64,000 nt of DNA. It comes from Nitrospira sp. (GTDB lineage: Bacteria; Nitrospirota; Nitrospiria; Nitrospirales; Nitrospiraceae). Location: positions 124,001 to 188,000 of the forward strand of contig JANDJI010000003.1 of assembly GCA_024331125.1 (NCBI GenBank), written 5' to 3'. A model generated the notes under the pieces. It saw only the letters and a program-made list of their open reading frames with translations, was not told where the DNA came from and ran no database searches. Positions 48,407 through 57,941 of the stretch are shown here, in pieces. Position numbers and translations under genes: made by a program. How positions within the stretch are numbered: position 1 is the first letter of the stretch; each line of letters begins with the position of its first letter.

Positions 48407-49390
48407 TCATGCCGCACCCACCACCCTGGTTCGCAAGATGCCGATCGGCTGAATTTCCAGTTCGACCACGTCGCCCGGCTTCAAGTACCGGTCGAATTCG
48501 AGCCCACAGCCTCCTCCCACCGTGCCCGACCCGAAGACATCGCCGGGATAGAGCGGCTCGCCGCGCGAGACGTGGGCGATCATCTGCGGGAACGACCAGT
48601 GAATCGTTCCGAAACATCCTCGCGACCATTCCTCTCCGTTGACTCGCGCCACCATCACGAGCGAATTGAGATCGGCGATCTCGTCCGGCGTCACCAGGCA
48701 AGGGCCAAGCGCGGTCGCGAAGTCCTTCCCCTTCGCCGGCCCCAATCGACAGGCCATCTCTCGAAATTGGATGTCGCGCGCGCTGAAGTCGTTCATGATC
48801 GTGTAGCCGGCGACATAGTCGGGCGCGTCCCGTTCGGCAATGTCCCGACCGCTTTTTCCGATCACACAGGCGAGCTCCAGCTCATAGTCCAATTTGACGG
48901 TGTCCAAGGGCCATGGCAGGTCCTCGTCCGGCCCGATGATCGTGCGCGGATTGCCCTTGTAATAGACGGGAGCCTGGTACCATTCGGGCGGGATCGGCTG
49001 TCCTCGTTTCTTCGACGTGGCGGCGATATGGGCTTCAAATGCGATGAAGTCGCGGAGCGAGGGAGGATTGGGGAGGGGCGCGGCCAATTGCACGGCATCC
49101 AAGGGATACCAGACCATTTCACCCGATGGCCCCCTGGCCTTGGAACCAAGTAGGACCGCATAGTCCACAGCCCGGCGCGCCGCTGCTATGGTCGAGGCTT
49201 CGCCTTCCAGAAACTCCAACATGGTTGCCGGCACCTGGGCGTTGGCCAACCGAGAGGGTTGCGCCTCACCTTGATCCTTGAGCCAACGGGCATAGGCCAT
49301 GTTCACGTCGATGATCTGAGAGTCGTAGAGAGCCCCCACCCTCGTAAAGGTTCCCACCGGCGTGACGACCCGAAAACTGACCAGTTTCAT
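48407..49390 (-). CDS. fumarylacetoacetate hydrolase family protein
   Basis: The product is 327 residues. The metal-binding segments are DYELELACVIGKSGRDI and GYTIMNDFSARDIQ, with FGSGTVGGGCGLEFDRYLKP near the end. It would cleave fumarylacetoacetate to fumarate and acetoacetate. It overlaps the homogentisate dioxygenase gene by 4 bp, which supports a tyrosine-pathway role. A maleylacetoacetate isomerase is not seen. Confidence 0.88.
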   Translation of the reverse strand: MKLVSFRVVTPVGTFTRVGALYDSQIIDVNMAYARWLKDQGEAQPSRLANAQVPATMLEFLEGEASTIAAARRAVDYAVLLGSKARGPSGEMVWYPLDAVQLAAPLPNPPSLRDFIAFEAHIAATSKKRGQPIPPEWYQAPVYYKGNPRTIIGPDEDLPWPLDTVKLDYELELACVIGKSGRDIAERDAPDYVAGYTIMNDFSARDIQFREMACRLGPAKGKDFATALGPCLVTPDEIADLNSLVMVARVNGEEWSRGCFGTIHWSFPQMIAHVSRGEPLYPGDVFGSGTVGGGCGLEFDRYLKPGDVVELEIQPIGILRTRVVGAA

Positions 49391-50496
49391 CCTTTGCTCC
49401 AGCTCACGGCATAGTCATCGAGTTCCACCGTTTCCATCTTCGGTTCCACTTCGAAGGACGACCGAGATTCAATCATCACCGCCACCTCGTTCGTGTGGGT
49501 CTTTCCCTTGGCCGCCTGCACGGCTTGCGGCTGCGGTCCATGGTGAATACCCTGAGGGTGCAACGTGAGCATGCCCGCTTCGATACCGGCGCGACTGAAG
49601 AATTCTCCCTGGTGATAGAACAGCACCTCGTCGTAATCCATGTTGCGGTGATAGAACGGCACACGCAGGGCTTCCGGATCCGTTTCAAGCGGCCTCGGCG
49701 CAAAGGTGGACACGAGGCACCCTCCGGCCTGAAAGGTGACGTGGACGCTCGGCGGCAAATGGTAGCGAGGACTTGTGACCGGCCGGAAATCGCGCACGTT
49801 CAACTTGGCGACCCAGAGATCACCTTTCCATCCGACGACGTCCATTGGATAGAAGGGATAGAGCAGGCTGGTGATGGCCCCTTGCCGTTTGATCCGGACT
49901 TCCCATGGCTGATCTTCTGCCTCCGGCGACTCGATCGCTTCCAACTCCGGCGCCACCAACACCCCCTTGTCAAACAGGGCATGGTGCCCCAACGAACCTC
50001 GGTCCGGTATGACGATGGGCTCCGGCGTTTCGATGATCAAGCCATACGTTGGCCCATCGTCCACGTGAACCCGATAGGTCGTCCCCTTGGGAATGACGAC
50101 ATAGTCTCCCGCCTCATAGGGCAGGACTCCGTAGTCCGTCTCGAATCGTCCCCGCCCCCGGTGGACAAACCACAGTTCATCGCCGTCTCCGTTCCGAACG
50201 AAAAAGGTCATGGACTCGGTCAATCGGGCCAGCGAGAGACTCACGTCCCGGCTCTGCATGACCGGGACCGTCTTGCCATCGTGAAACAAACGCTCTCGCT
50301 CCCACAGTTGCGCGCAGAAAAACGCGCGCGGCTTCAGCGGCCCTTCGATCTTCACCCACGCGGTCGGAGGATGGACGCGATAGAGATGCGAGGCCGGACC
50401 GTTGAACCCATTCCGTCCATGTTCTTCCTCGTGCAGTCCTTCCGGAATCCCGACATGGGCCTGGTTAGGAGTCTTTCCTTTTCTGAGGAGATACAT
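49387..50496 (-). CDS. hmgA: homogentisate 1,2-dioxygenase
   Basis: The product is 369 residues of the bacterial short form. Cupin-like region and signature HPQGIHHGPQPQAVQAA near the C-terminus, and NMDYDEVLFYHQGEFFSR, carry the iron ligands. It opens the ring of homogentisate to maleylacetoacetate in the cytoplasm. It is second in the array, after the HPPD-like gene by 31 bp. Confidence 0.93.
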   Translation of the reverse strand: MYLLRKGKTPNQAHVGIPEGLHEEEHGRNGFNGPASHLYRVHPPTAWVKIEGPLKPRAFFCAQLWERERLFHDGKTVPVMQSRDVSLSLARLTESMTFFVRNGDGDELWFVHRGRGRFETDYGVLPYEAGDYVVIPKGTTYRVHVDDGPTYGLIIETPEPIVIPDRGSLGHHALFDKGVLVAPELEAIESPEAEDQPWEVRIKRQGAITSLLYPFYPMDVVGWKGDLWVAKLNVRDFRPVTSPRYHLPPSVHVTFQAGGCLVSTFAPRPLETDPEALRVPFYHRNMDYDEVLFYHQGEFFSRAGIEAGMLTLHPQGIHHGPQPQAVQAAKGKTHTNEVAVMIESRSSFEVEPKMETVELDDYAVSWSKG

Positions 50497-50527
50497 TGGA
50501 CCACCTCCTCTGGCACAATGGCTCAGC

Positions 50528-51112
50528 TCACGAGGCCCGTTTCAACTCCTTCTTGCTGGGCAGCGGCAACGAATCGTAATCGATGATGGTTTCTGTTCGG
50601 CCCGCCTCCTGCTCTCGCTCGATGTCCCGATACAGTGATTCCACTGTGCTTCTTACGAAGGTCTTGGCCTTTTCTCCCCCGTGCTCCCGTTGAATCAACT
50701 CGATGAAGAGTCCGCTCTCGGGAAAGATCGGCTGTGTAAACCGTTGCTTCAGGGGACCGAAGCCGTCCCGCCCCTCCTTGACAGGCCCGCTAAACCGGAC
50801 CCCGTTGGCTTCCCACTCCCGGCAGGCCGCCTCGATGTCGTCCACCTCGATGGCGAAGTGTTGGACTCCTTGACCGTGCTTGTCGATGAAGTCGTTGATC
50901 TGCGATCGCAGACCCTTGTCGCGGCCCTGCATGAGCGCGATTCTCGCGTTGCCGCTTTGAACCACGACCGTATCCATCGAGGATTTCTCGGTCCCCACGT
51001 CATGAGCGGACCAGAGCACTTCAAATCCCAGGATCTTGGTGAAGAGAAATTCGGCTGCCTCGAGATTTTCGACGCAGAGGGTGATGTGGTCGATCCCCAT
51101 GGCCTGGCGCAT
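50528..51112 (-). CDS. HPPD-like VOC dioxygenase, single-module half-size form
   Basis: The product is 194 residues from ATG 51112; AAGGAGG lies 5 nt upstream, so the longer frame to 51220 is not used. It matches the C-terminal module of 4-hydroxyphenylpyruvate dioxygenase. Candidate iron ligands are His in GIDHITLCV, His in GVQHFAIEV and Glu in GLFIELIQR. The SQINDFIDKHGQGVQH stretch is typical. Full HPPD has two modules and about 350 residues; only one is present here. Its place before hmgA supports homogentisate formation. Confidence 0.85.
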   Translation of the reverse strand: MRQAMGIDHITLCVENLEAAEFLFTKILGFEVLWSAHDVGTEKSSMDTVVVQSGNARIALMQGRDKGLRSQINDFIDKHGQGVQHFAIEVDDIEAACREWEANGVRFSGPVKEGRDGFGPLKQRFTQPIFPESGLFIELIQREHGGEKAKTFVRSTVESLYRDIEREQEAGRTETIIDYDSLPLPSKKELKRAS

Positions 51113-51349
51113 GGCGGCCTCCTTGGCTCGGATCGTCAACATATTTAAGCTATCGCATGATAACATAGATACATTATTTTTTGTCAATGTCTCTTTGTGC
51201 GGAATATCTGAATTCCTCATTTACACCATTCTGTATTGTAATCATGCGCAATTTTCAGTATGATGACGCATGATCATGCCAATAATATTTTTCTATCATA
51301 TGGTTGTTCTGTGCGGTTCGGATGATCTTAACAATGCGGAGGTTGTCCC
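51113..51349. promoter_or_regulatory. AT-rich divergent promoter/operator region
   Basis: Leftward, a perfect TTGACA (51182-51187 complement) is followed after 19 nt by TATCAT (51157-51162 complement). Rightward, TTGTAA (51236-51241) is followed after 17 nt by TATGAT (51259-51264). The octamer CGCATGAT occurs at 51154-51161 and 51267-51274, and inverted at 51241-51248. One copy overlaps the leftward -10; the other two flank the rightward -10. A 12 bp palindrome GCATGATCATGC is at 51268-51279. This could be a shared operator. Confidence 0.6.
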
Positions 51350-52078
51350 ATGACCTTCCACGACGACATGCGGCGCGTCGTGCTGGCGCACGGCGCCGTG
51401 AACAACCGGTATCTGCGGCGGTTCCGATCCGGTGACCTGTCCGATCAGGAGTTCCGCGACTTCGCGGTCGAGTTCTACAACTTCGCCCGGTTTTTCCCTC
51501 AGATCCTCGCGTCGCAACTGGTGAACACGGAGGACGAGCGGGTGGCCGACGAGCTGACGAGGGTGCTCTACTCGGAACTGGGCGACGGCGACCCCACCCA
51601 TCGCCACGAATTACTGTACAGGAACTTTCTCCGATCAGTGGGGATCGACGTGCATGGCGCCCTGACCAGGCCCATGTTGCCTTCGACCCGCGCCTACATC
51701 GAAGGCATGCAACAGCTCTACAGCGACGGAAACCACGCCAGGGCGCTCGGCGCCTCCTTCGGCCTTGAGAACATGGCCATCACGATGTGGGACCATCTGA
51801 TTCCCGGCCTGCGAACGCTCAAAGCCTCACGCTACCCCGGCATGGACCTCACCTACTTCACGTTTCATCGCGAGCTGGAATCGACACACGAACAGGCGAT
51901 GGAACAGGCGGTGGTCGCGGCGGAGCACAGCGCCGGAGACGGTTTGCCGCTCGAGGATCAAGCGGCGTTTCGTGACGGTGTCCTGCACGTCTTGAACTAT
52001 CTCGAAGCGTTCTGGTTGGGCCTCGATCGTCTTGCGCCGGACAGAGCGACGAGGCGGGAGCGGCATCAAGCCGCCTGA
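51350..52078 (+). CDS. haem-oxygenase-fold (TenA/PqqC-like) iron-containing redox protein
   Basis: The product is 242 residues, all helical. EFYNFARFFPQILA, HELLYRNFLRSVGI and YFTFHRELESTHEQAM fit the TENA/PqqC/haem-oxygenase-like superfamily; conserved Glu and His residues could bind iron, as in recently recognised di-iron oxidases of this fold. GGAGG lies 7 nt upstream of ATG. The substrate is unknown. It is divergent from the tyrosine/branched-chain array. Confidence 0.75.
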   Translation: MTFHDDMRRVVLAHGAVNNRYLRRFRSGDLSDQEFRDFAVEFYNFARFFPQILASQLVNTEDERVADELTRVLYSELGDGDPTHRHELLYRNFLRSVGIDVHGALTRPMLPSTRAYIEGMQQLYSDGNHARALGASFGLENMAITMWDHLIPGLRTLKASRYPGMDLTYFTFHRELESTHEQAMEQAVVAAEHSAGDGLPLEDQAAFRDGVLHVLNYLEAFWLGLDRLAPDRATRRERHQAA

Positions 52079-52106
52079 CGCCGCTCGATCACAGACACGA
52101 GGGACC

Positions 52107-53069
52107 ATGACCGAAATCGCCAAGCATCTGGAGGCCGTCAAGGAGCGATACGGGCTCAAGAGCGACTACGCGCTCGCGGACAAGCTGGGCATCACGCAAC
52201 CGGACGCCAACTTGATGCGGAGAGGCTTGAAGATCCCCAAGCCGGAACTCTGCATCAAGATCGCCAAGCTGCTCGACAAAAATCCCGTCGAACTCCTGTT
52301 GATCGCCCAAAAGGACAAGGCGCCGGCCTCCGCGAAGGGTTATTGGACGTTGGCGCTCACAGCCGTGGACGTCATGTTGCATGTACCCAAGACGCCCAAG
52401 TACCTGCCGCGGAAAGTCGAGGCCATCGGCCGAGAGCTCCGCCAGCTCGAAACGCAAACCTTGATGTACGAAGGGGCCGAGGCGAACGCGGAAGCCGTCC
52501 GGCTCGTCCAGACGGCCGAACGGTCCATCGACGCGGTCATGGAACGGTGGAACATTTGGAAACGGGGTGAGGCGCTCTACCCGACCTACCTGCTGGCCAA
52601 TCAAGAAGCCGTCAAGCGGGGCGTCGTCATCCGCCGCTTGCTGATTTTGACGAAAGAACAGATGCAACAGGAGTCGGTCGTGGCGGACGCCGTGCGGGTG
52701 ATGGACGACCAGCAACGGGCCGGCATCCACATCTTCTTCGCCTTTCGGGAGGAGTTGATGCGGGCGCCCGCCTTTCGGCGATTTGAAGAGGACTACCGGG
52801 CGCAGGGGGCTGCGCAGGACATGAACGCCGCGATGTTTGACCGGGAGATTCTGCTGTTTTCCCGCTCCTACGGTCAGATCCCATTAGGCCTGGTCGGCAT
52901 GCCGACTCCGCTCACGATGATCAATCAACTGGAGATCACGTGGAAGCCGGAGCTCCTGCGCGATCTGGACCCAGCACCGCTGTTCGACATGACTCGCTAC
53001 GTCTTCGAGTACGGAGGGCACCAGGCCTTTAAACAGGAAGTGGCCCGCTTCAAGAAGTCGGTCGCGTGA
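52107..53069 (+). CDS. XRE-type HTH regulator with unknown C-terminal domain
   Basis: The product is 320 residues from ATG 52107 (GAGGG just upstream); the frame opens at 52032 in the previous gene. Residues of about 14-55 form an XRE helix-turn-helix (YALADKLGITQPDANLMRRG). The remainder, about 240 residues including RRLLILTKEQMQQESVV and GIHIFFAFREELM, looks like a signal-sensing domain I cannot name. It could regulate the divergent catabolic genes (inference). Confidence 0.75.
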   Translation: MTEIAKHLEAVKERYGLKSDYALADKLGITQPDANLMRRGLKIPKPELCIKIAKLLDKNPVELLLIAQKDKAPASAKGYWTLALTAVDVMLHVPKTPKYLPRKVEAIGRELRQLETQTLMYEGAEANAEAVRLVQTAERSIDAVMERWNIWKRGEALYPTYLLANQEAVKRGVVIRRLLILTKEQMQQESVVADAVRVMDDQQRAGIHIFFAFREELMRAPAFRRFEEDYRAQGAAQDMNAAMFDREILLFSRSYGQIPLGLVGMPTPLTMINQLEITWKPELLRDLDPAPLFDMTRYVFEYGGHQAFKQEVARFKKSVA

Positions 53070-53112
53070 GCCGGTCCGTTGAGGGAAGCGGCGGCGAGCA
53101 AAGGAGGAGGCC

Positions 53113-55071
53113 ATGACCTCCCTGTTCAAAGGGTTCGAACGGATCGAGGAGGCCCGCGAACGGCTGACCGGCCTGAGCTTCATGGCCGGCCTCTTCATGG
53201 GTCGGCCTGATTTCGCACTGCTCCTCCATCCGGAAGAGCCGCCCGAGCAGGTGGCGGCGTGGGAATCGTATCGCCCCCGACTCATCTCCTTCCTCACCAC
53301 AGAGGTCGATCCCGACGAAATCGAACGGACCGGCAAGATCCCCGAATCGGTCTTCAAGGGGCTCTTCGCGCTCGGCGCCTTCGCCATGAAAATCCCACCG
53401 GCCTACGGAGGGTTGGGATTCTCCTACACCAACTACGGCCGCGCGCTCACACTGATGGCAAGCTGGAGCAACGTGCTTGCCTTGACCGTGGCCGTGCCGC
53501 AATCCATCGGCATCGCCATGCCGCTCCTGCTGTTCGGCACCGAGGAGCAAAAACGAGCCTATCTACCGATTGTCGCCCGCGAAGCGATTTCGGCCTTCGC
53601 CCTCACCGAACCGGCCACCGGCTCCGACGCCGCCAACATTCGAACTGAAGCGGTGCTGGAAGCAGGCGGTGAGACCTTCCTGATCAACGGGGAAAAGCTC
53701 TGGTGCACCAATGGGCCGATCGCTCGGTATCTCACGTTGATCGCGCAGGTGCCGGCCAAAAAGGCTACAGCTGGAGGGAAGGCCGTGTGGGTGCCGGTCT
53801 CTGAAAGCAAGGGGGCGGACGCCAAGGTCCCCACCGCCTTCGTCCTTGATATGGAGACGCCGGGCGTCGCCGTGCGCCAACGGTGTCACTTTGAAGGCTG
53901 CCGCGGCATCGAAAACGGCCACCTCACCTTCACTGACGTGCGGATTCCCGCCGCCAATCTCATCGGCGAAGTGGGGCGGGGGCTCAAATACGCGCTCACC
54001 ATTCTGAATATCGGTCGCGGCATCAGCATCCCGGCCATCTGCCTCGGCATGGCCAAACAGGCCTGGCAACCGACACTCGACCGAGCCAACGAGCGATTCA
54101 CGTTTCAAAAACCCCTAAGCGGCCACCAGACCCAACAGATGAGGCTCGGACAGATGGCTGCCAATCTGTTTGCGATGGAATCGCTGGCCTTGGCCGCCTG
54201 GCGCCTGGCCGACCGCCACACGTTCGACGTGCGGATCGAAGCCGCGATCACGAAAACCTTCTGCTCGGAGCGGACGATTCAGTTCCTCAAAGACGCCCAC
54301 ATTATCTTTGGCGGCATGGGCTACGAAACGGCCGATTCCAAACGAGTCCGCGGCGAGCCGGCATTTGGAATTGAGCAACTGGTGCGGGATGCCGAAATGT
54401 ACCGGATCGGCGAAGGGGCGACGGACGTGCTCCGGCCATTTGTCGCCCGCGAGGGATTGAGCCCCCATCTCGATCGCGCGGGCCGCTACGTCGCAGGGGA
54501 ACTGCGCGGCACCGCGAAGCTCACTGAATTGCTCACACTGGCTCGCTTCTACGTTCCATGGTATCTCGGTCTGTGGCGAGCCAGAGCGCTTCCCGATAGG
54601 CTCGAGTTCCGCCATCCGCTCGCGGCGTCGCTGTTTCGGTACGTCGAGCGAACCAGCCGCCGCCTCGCCAAGGCGATCTTCTGGGCGATGGTCCGTCAAG
54701 GGCGAGCCCTGCGAGACGATCAAGGCCGGCAAAACCGCGTTGAGATGGTGGCGGAGGATCTGCTCGTCATCACGACGGCAACGTTGCAAGCTGCATCATC
54801 GAGCCGAGCGGCCGACGACTCTTCACGATGGAAGCTGGTTGACCTGATCGCCGTTGAGGCGCAAGGACGAATTGACCGCGCGATCCGTGAAATCCGCGGA
54901 TCGAATCACGACCAGATGACGGCAGCCATCGGCAAGCAGGCAGCCGACGGAACCTACGGTTGGTTGAGCGACGGCATCATCCCTCGCCGGCTCCGCGACT
55001 ACCGTCCCGCCGCCGATCAGGCTTCAATGGCCGATCAGACCGAGCATGGTTTTCCAATTCGATTCGGATAA
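53113..55071 (+). CDS. acyl-CoA dehydrogenase, long form
   Basis: The product is 652 residues. It has ALTEPATGSDAANIRTEAV (FAD binding), KLWCTNGPIARYLTLIAQV, and FGGMGYETADSKRVRGEP with the C-terminal IGEGATDVLRPFVAREG. About 200 extra C-terminal residues make it longer than classical acyl-CoA dehydrogenases (about 380), like FadE-type enzymes. AAAGGAGGAGG precedes the ATG. It begins acyl-CoA beta-oxidation and is expected to need an electron-transfer flavoprotein. Confidence 0.9.
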   Translation: MTSLFKGFERIEEARERLTGLSFMAGLFMGRPDFALLLHPEEPPEQVAAWESYRPRLISFLTTEVDPDEIERTGKIPESVFKGLFALGAFAMKIPPAYGGLGFSYTNYGRALTLMASWSNVLALTVAVPQSIGIAMPLLLFGTEEQKRAYLPIVAREAISAFALTEPATGSDAANIRTEAVLEAGGETFLINGEKLWCTNGPIARYLTLIAQVPAKKATAGGKAVWVPVSESKGADAKVPTAFVLDMETPGVAVRQRCHFEGCRGIENGHLTFTDVRIPAANLIGEVGRGLKYALTILNIGRGISIPAICLGMAKQAWQPTLDRANERFTFQKPLSGHQTQQMRLGQMAANLFAMESLALAAWRLADRHTFDVRIEAAITKTFCSERTIQFLKDAHIIFGGMGYETADSKRVRGEPAFGIEQLVRDAEMYRIGEGATDVLRPFVAREGLSPHLDRAGRYVAGELRGTAKLTELLTLARFYVPWYLGLWRARALPDRLEFRHPLAASLFRYVERTSRRLAKAIFWAMVRQGRALRDDQGRQNRVEMVAEDLLVITTATLQAASSSRAADDSSRWKLVDLIAVEAQGRIDRAIREIRGSNHDQMTAAIGKQAADGTYGWLSDGIIPRRLRDYRPAADQASMADQTEHGFPIRFG

Positions 55072-55178
55072 CTCGAAAAGAGCGTCGGGGGGCATCCAAC
55101 ATACATACCGCTACTTCGTGAGGACCTTGCGGTAATCACCCCTTTCGATCCCGTTGCCCTCCGAATCATGGAGCCTCC

Positions 55179-57938
55179 CTAGTCCACCTCGATTCGCACC
55201 GAGTCGGCGAGCTTCATATCCTGCAAGAGCCGGTGGATCTCGGTCTGAACTGTTGACAGGTGATCGGCGTCCAGCTCCACGGAACAATCCAGTCCGATCC
55301 GCAATGCCGACCCGCTCCGCAGCTTGGGGATGAGCGTTGTGCCGAGCCGGTTCCAGACTTCCGGAGGAATTGAACCGGAAACACGCAATGTTCGCTTGAC
55401 CGCCCTGGCAGGAAGGCTCGGTTTCTCCGGTTCCGGAACAATCGGCGCCGGTTCGACGGCGAGAGGTGGCTCACACCGATCAGGAACCTGCGCCTGTGTC
55501 CTCAGCTCCTTCGCTTTTGACTTCAACAGCAAATAGACATCCGCGTCGAAGGCCACCTCGTCAGCCGGCATCGTTTCTTCAAACCACAGCCTTGTGTACC
55601 CGCCACCGGTCTGCCGGCCTGACGCCAGACCGAAATCTCCACGTGTCACAAACTCGGGAATCTTGGTTCTCAGATAGGTGTCGGGATCGAGCAACCGTTC
55701 CATCGAACCATTCAAAAACGCCTGACGAAGACTGAGGAGCGGCCAGGCGCCCGATTCTTTGAAGGCCTGCGGCCACTTTCTTTCGAGATAGCCGGCGCCG
55801 GGCGATTCGTTGAGCAAGGCTTGAGACTTCAAGGCCGTCAACACTCTGCCGCAAAGCGTCTCGGAATTGTTGGCATGCCCGGCGCCAAGATCGATGATCG
55901 TGAGCCCATCCGATTCTTTGTGATCCGCCAGCACGACGTAGCGATAGCCGGCCCATACCTCGTCCCTGGCGGTCTCTTCCGCGTCGCGCACCTTGGTTCC
56001 CACATCCGACCGGTCGGCCCGTTCGAACTCGCCGGCCAGCGTGCCGTCGGCAAGGTCCTTTTCTACGCGCTTCCAGGCCAGCCACGTCTCCAGCTTATCC
56101 TTGAGATCACGGCCCGGCTTTCGGACGCACCACATCAACGCCCCTGGATACAGTCGTGGTGACTTGCCCCGCTGTTTGGTCCACTCGGCGAGCGTGTTAC
56201 GAAGGTTGTCGTTGCCATCCCATTCCAACCAAGGATCAAGGACGACGAGCGTAAGCCGAGGTGTGTCTTGAACGGCCGTGCCGTCTTCAGGAAAAGCGAC
56301 AAGCGGGATGGTCGCTCCACGTTCGAACTCTTTCCTCACGACCATCAAGGCGGCGTTGCGCACCTCCTCGTCATCCAGCGAAGCCCGCCTGTCACTGACC
56401 ACCTTTTTCAGGGTAGGTTTGAAACCGAACCGGAACCCATCGTGACCGACCTTTCGGATGAAGTAGCCCTTCGACTCAAAGGCCACCGCCGTATTATCGA
56501 TCGACGTGGTCTCAAGCTCCGGCTCGCCCAGGGCGAAGCGAAGCTCAGGCAGATGGGCGGCCTTGTCCCCTTGCCCTCCGGAAGACTCAAACAGGATCGT
56601 GGTGCCGACACGACGATGGAGATCCCGAAGGGGGCCTTTGGTGTCCACATCGAGTGCCCGCGCATGGCTATGTTCGTCGGTCAGATCGGTTTGAATCGCG
56701 CCCAGCAGTCGAGGCTCGCCCAACTGGCCTAGAATCACGGCGCGAAACTCCGGGACTTCGAGGGGCGCGGAGCCGAGCGTGATCAGCGGTTCCCGCCGGG
56801 CCCGCTGATATCCATCCCGGTACGCCCAGGAGATCCATTGCGCGAGCATGGCAAGGGTACCGCGTGTTTGCTGATACTGGGGCAGCGCCTGCCATTTCCG
56901 TTGAAACACAGAAAGCGTCGCCGGATGGAACGGGTAGCAGGCTTCGAACCGGCTCCGGAGAAAGTCTCGTGATTTGGCATCTGTGGTTGCCGTATCCACA
57001 GCCGTCCACTCCGGAGGCAACTGCGCACGGCGCTCAAAACACCAGTCGGCATAGACTTTGGCCACGGCCTTTCTGACTTTCTCAGGGCCAAGGTCTTCAA
57101 AGAGCCGCCGCCGTACCACCTCGCTGATCTCGGTCTCGTCATTGGCGATGAGATCCTTGGCCACGCGCTTGACGACTTTCGTGATCTTGTCTTGCCAGTC
57201 CTGATCCCACTGGGTCATTTCCACCTGACTGCGTGGCAAGCTGATCATCGCGGCACTGCGAGTGGTGCCGGTCATCGCCACCGTCAGGTTTTGGATAAAC
57301 GCATGGAAGCCCTCCGCCATCGCGCGATGGCGATTGAGGAAGTTCAGGACCTCATCAAACAGAATGAGCGCGCTCCCGCCGGCGGCCTGAATCACACGGT
57401 TGATCGTTTCAGTTCCAGGGGGCGTCGTCTTTGCGGCAGGGCCCAGCGCCGCGACACCGGCATCTCCGGCCAGTTGCCGGGCCAGATCGATCCAGGGCGT
57501 CTCACGGCCTTCTTGTGGGTCCCAGGCATTGCCGACAAAGACCGCGACTTTCGCCTTCGGGATGTCGGACAGTCCCGCCTTCCGCACCAAGTCTTTCACA
57601 CCGTCGTGGGCGGCGACGTTCTTGCCGTGTTCCAAGAGGTGGTACAGCGAGGCGAGCGTGTGCGTTTTTCCGCCGCCGAATTGGGTGACGAGAGTCAGAA
57701 CCGGCGCGGTGTTCTCGGTCTTACCCGACAACCGACGGAGCACCATGCCGGCATGGTCTTGGAGCGCGCGGGTGAAGCAGGTCCGATTGAAGAATTGCAG
57801 CGGGTCTTTGTAATCCTTGGGAGCGGTGCCGGCCACGACCTGCTCAAGCGCGATGGCGAATTCGTCGGGATTGAACGACCGTCCCTCGCGCACTTCGGGC
57901 CGCGGCGTGACGACTTTGTACCAAGGATCCAAGGCCAT
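55179..57938 (-). CDS. DUF499-type AAA+ ATPase of a defence operon
   Basis: The product is 919 residues. A P-loop TQFGGGKTHTLASLYHLL lies near residue 90, and a Walker B-like ALILFDEVLNFLNRH near 190. It resembles DUF499 ATPases that travel with DUF1156 methylases and helicases. The C-terminal region has a proline-rich linker and then LRVSGSIPPEVWNRLGTTL, a domain seen in such proteins. The role is probably ATP-driven control of the methylase/helicase complex (inference). It follows the HEPN gene after 3 bp. Confidence 0.85.
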   Translation of the reverse strand: MALDPWYKVVTPRPEVREGRSFNPDEFAIALEQVVAGTAPKDYKDPLQFFNRTCFTRALQDHAGMVLRRLSGKTENTAPVLTLVTQFGGGKTHTLASLYHLLEHGKNVAAHDGVKDLVRKAGLSDIPKAKVAVFVGNAWDPQEGRETPWIDLARQLAGDAGVAALGPAAKTTPPGTETINRVIQAAGGSALILFDEVLNFLNRHRAMAEGFHAFIQNLTVAMTGTTRSAAMISLPRSQVEMTQWDQDWQDKITKVVKRVAKDLIANDETEISEVVRRRLFEDLGPEKVRKAVAKVYADWCFERRAQLPPEWTAVDTATTDAKSRDFLRSRFEACYPFHPATLSVFQRKWQALPQYQQTRGTLAMLAQWISWAYRDGYQRARREPLITLGSAPLEVPEFRAVILGQLGEPRLLGAIQTDLTDEHSHARALDVDTKGPLRDLHRRVGTTILFESSGGQGDKAAHLPELRFALGEPELETTSIDNTAVAFESKGYFIRKVGHDGFRFGFKPTLKKVVSDRRASLDDEEVRNAALMVVRKEFERGATIPLVAFPEDGTAVQDTPRLTLVVLDPWLEWDGNDNLRNTLAEWTKQRGKSPRLYPGALMWCVRKPGRDLKDKLETWLAWKRVEKDLADGTLAGEFERADRSDVGTKVRDAEETARDEVWAGYRYVVLADHKESDGLTIIDLGAGHANNSETLCGRVLTALKSQALLNESPGAGYLERKWPQAFKESGAWPLLSLRQAFLNGSMERLLDPDTYLRTKIPEFVTRGDFGLASGRQTGGGYTRLWFEETMPADEVAFDADVYLLLKSKAKELRTQAQVPDRCEPPLAVEPAPIVPEPEKPSLPARAVKRTLRVSGSIPPEVWNRLGTTLIPKLRSGSALRIGLDCSVELDADHLSTVQTEIHRLLQDMKLADSVRIEVD

Positions 57939-57941
57939 GCG

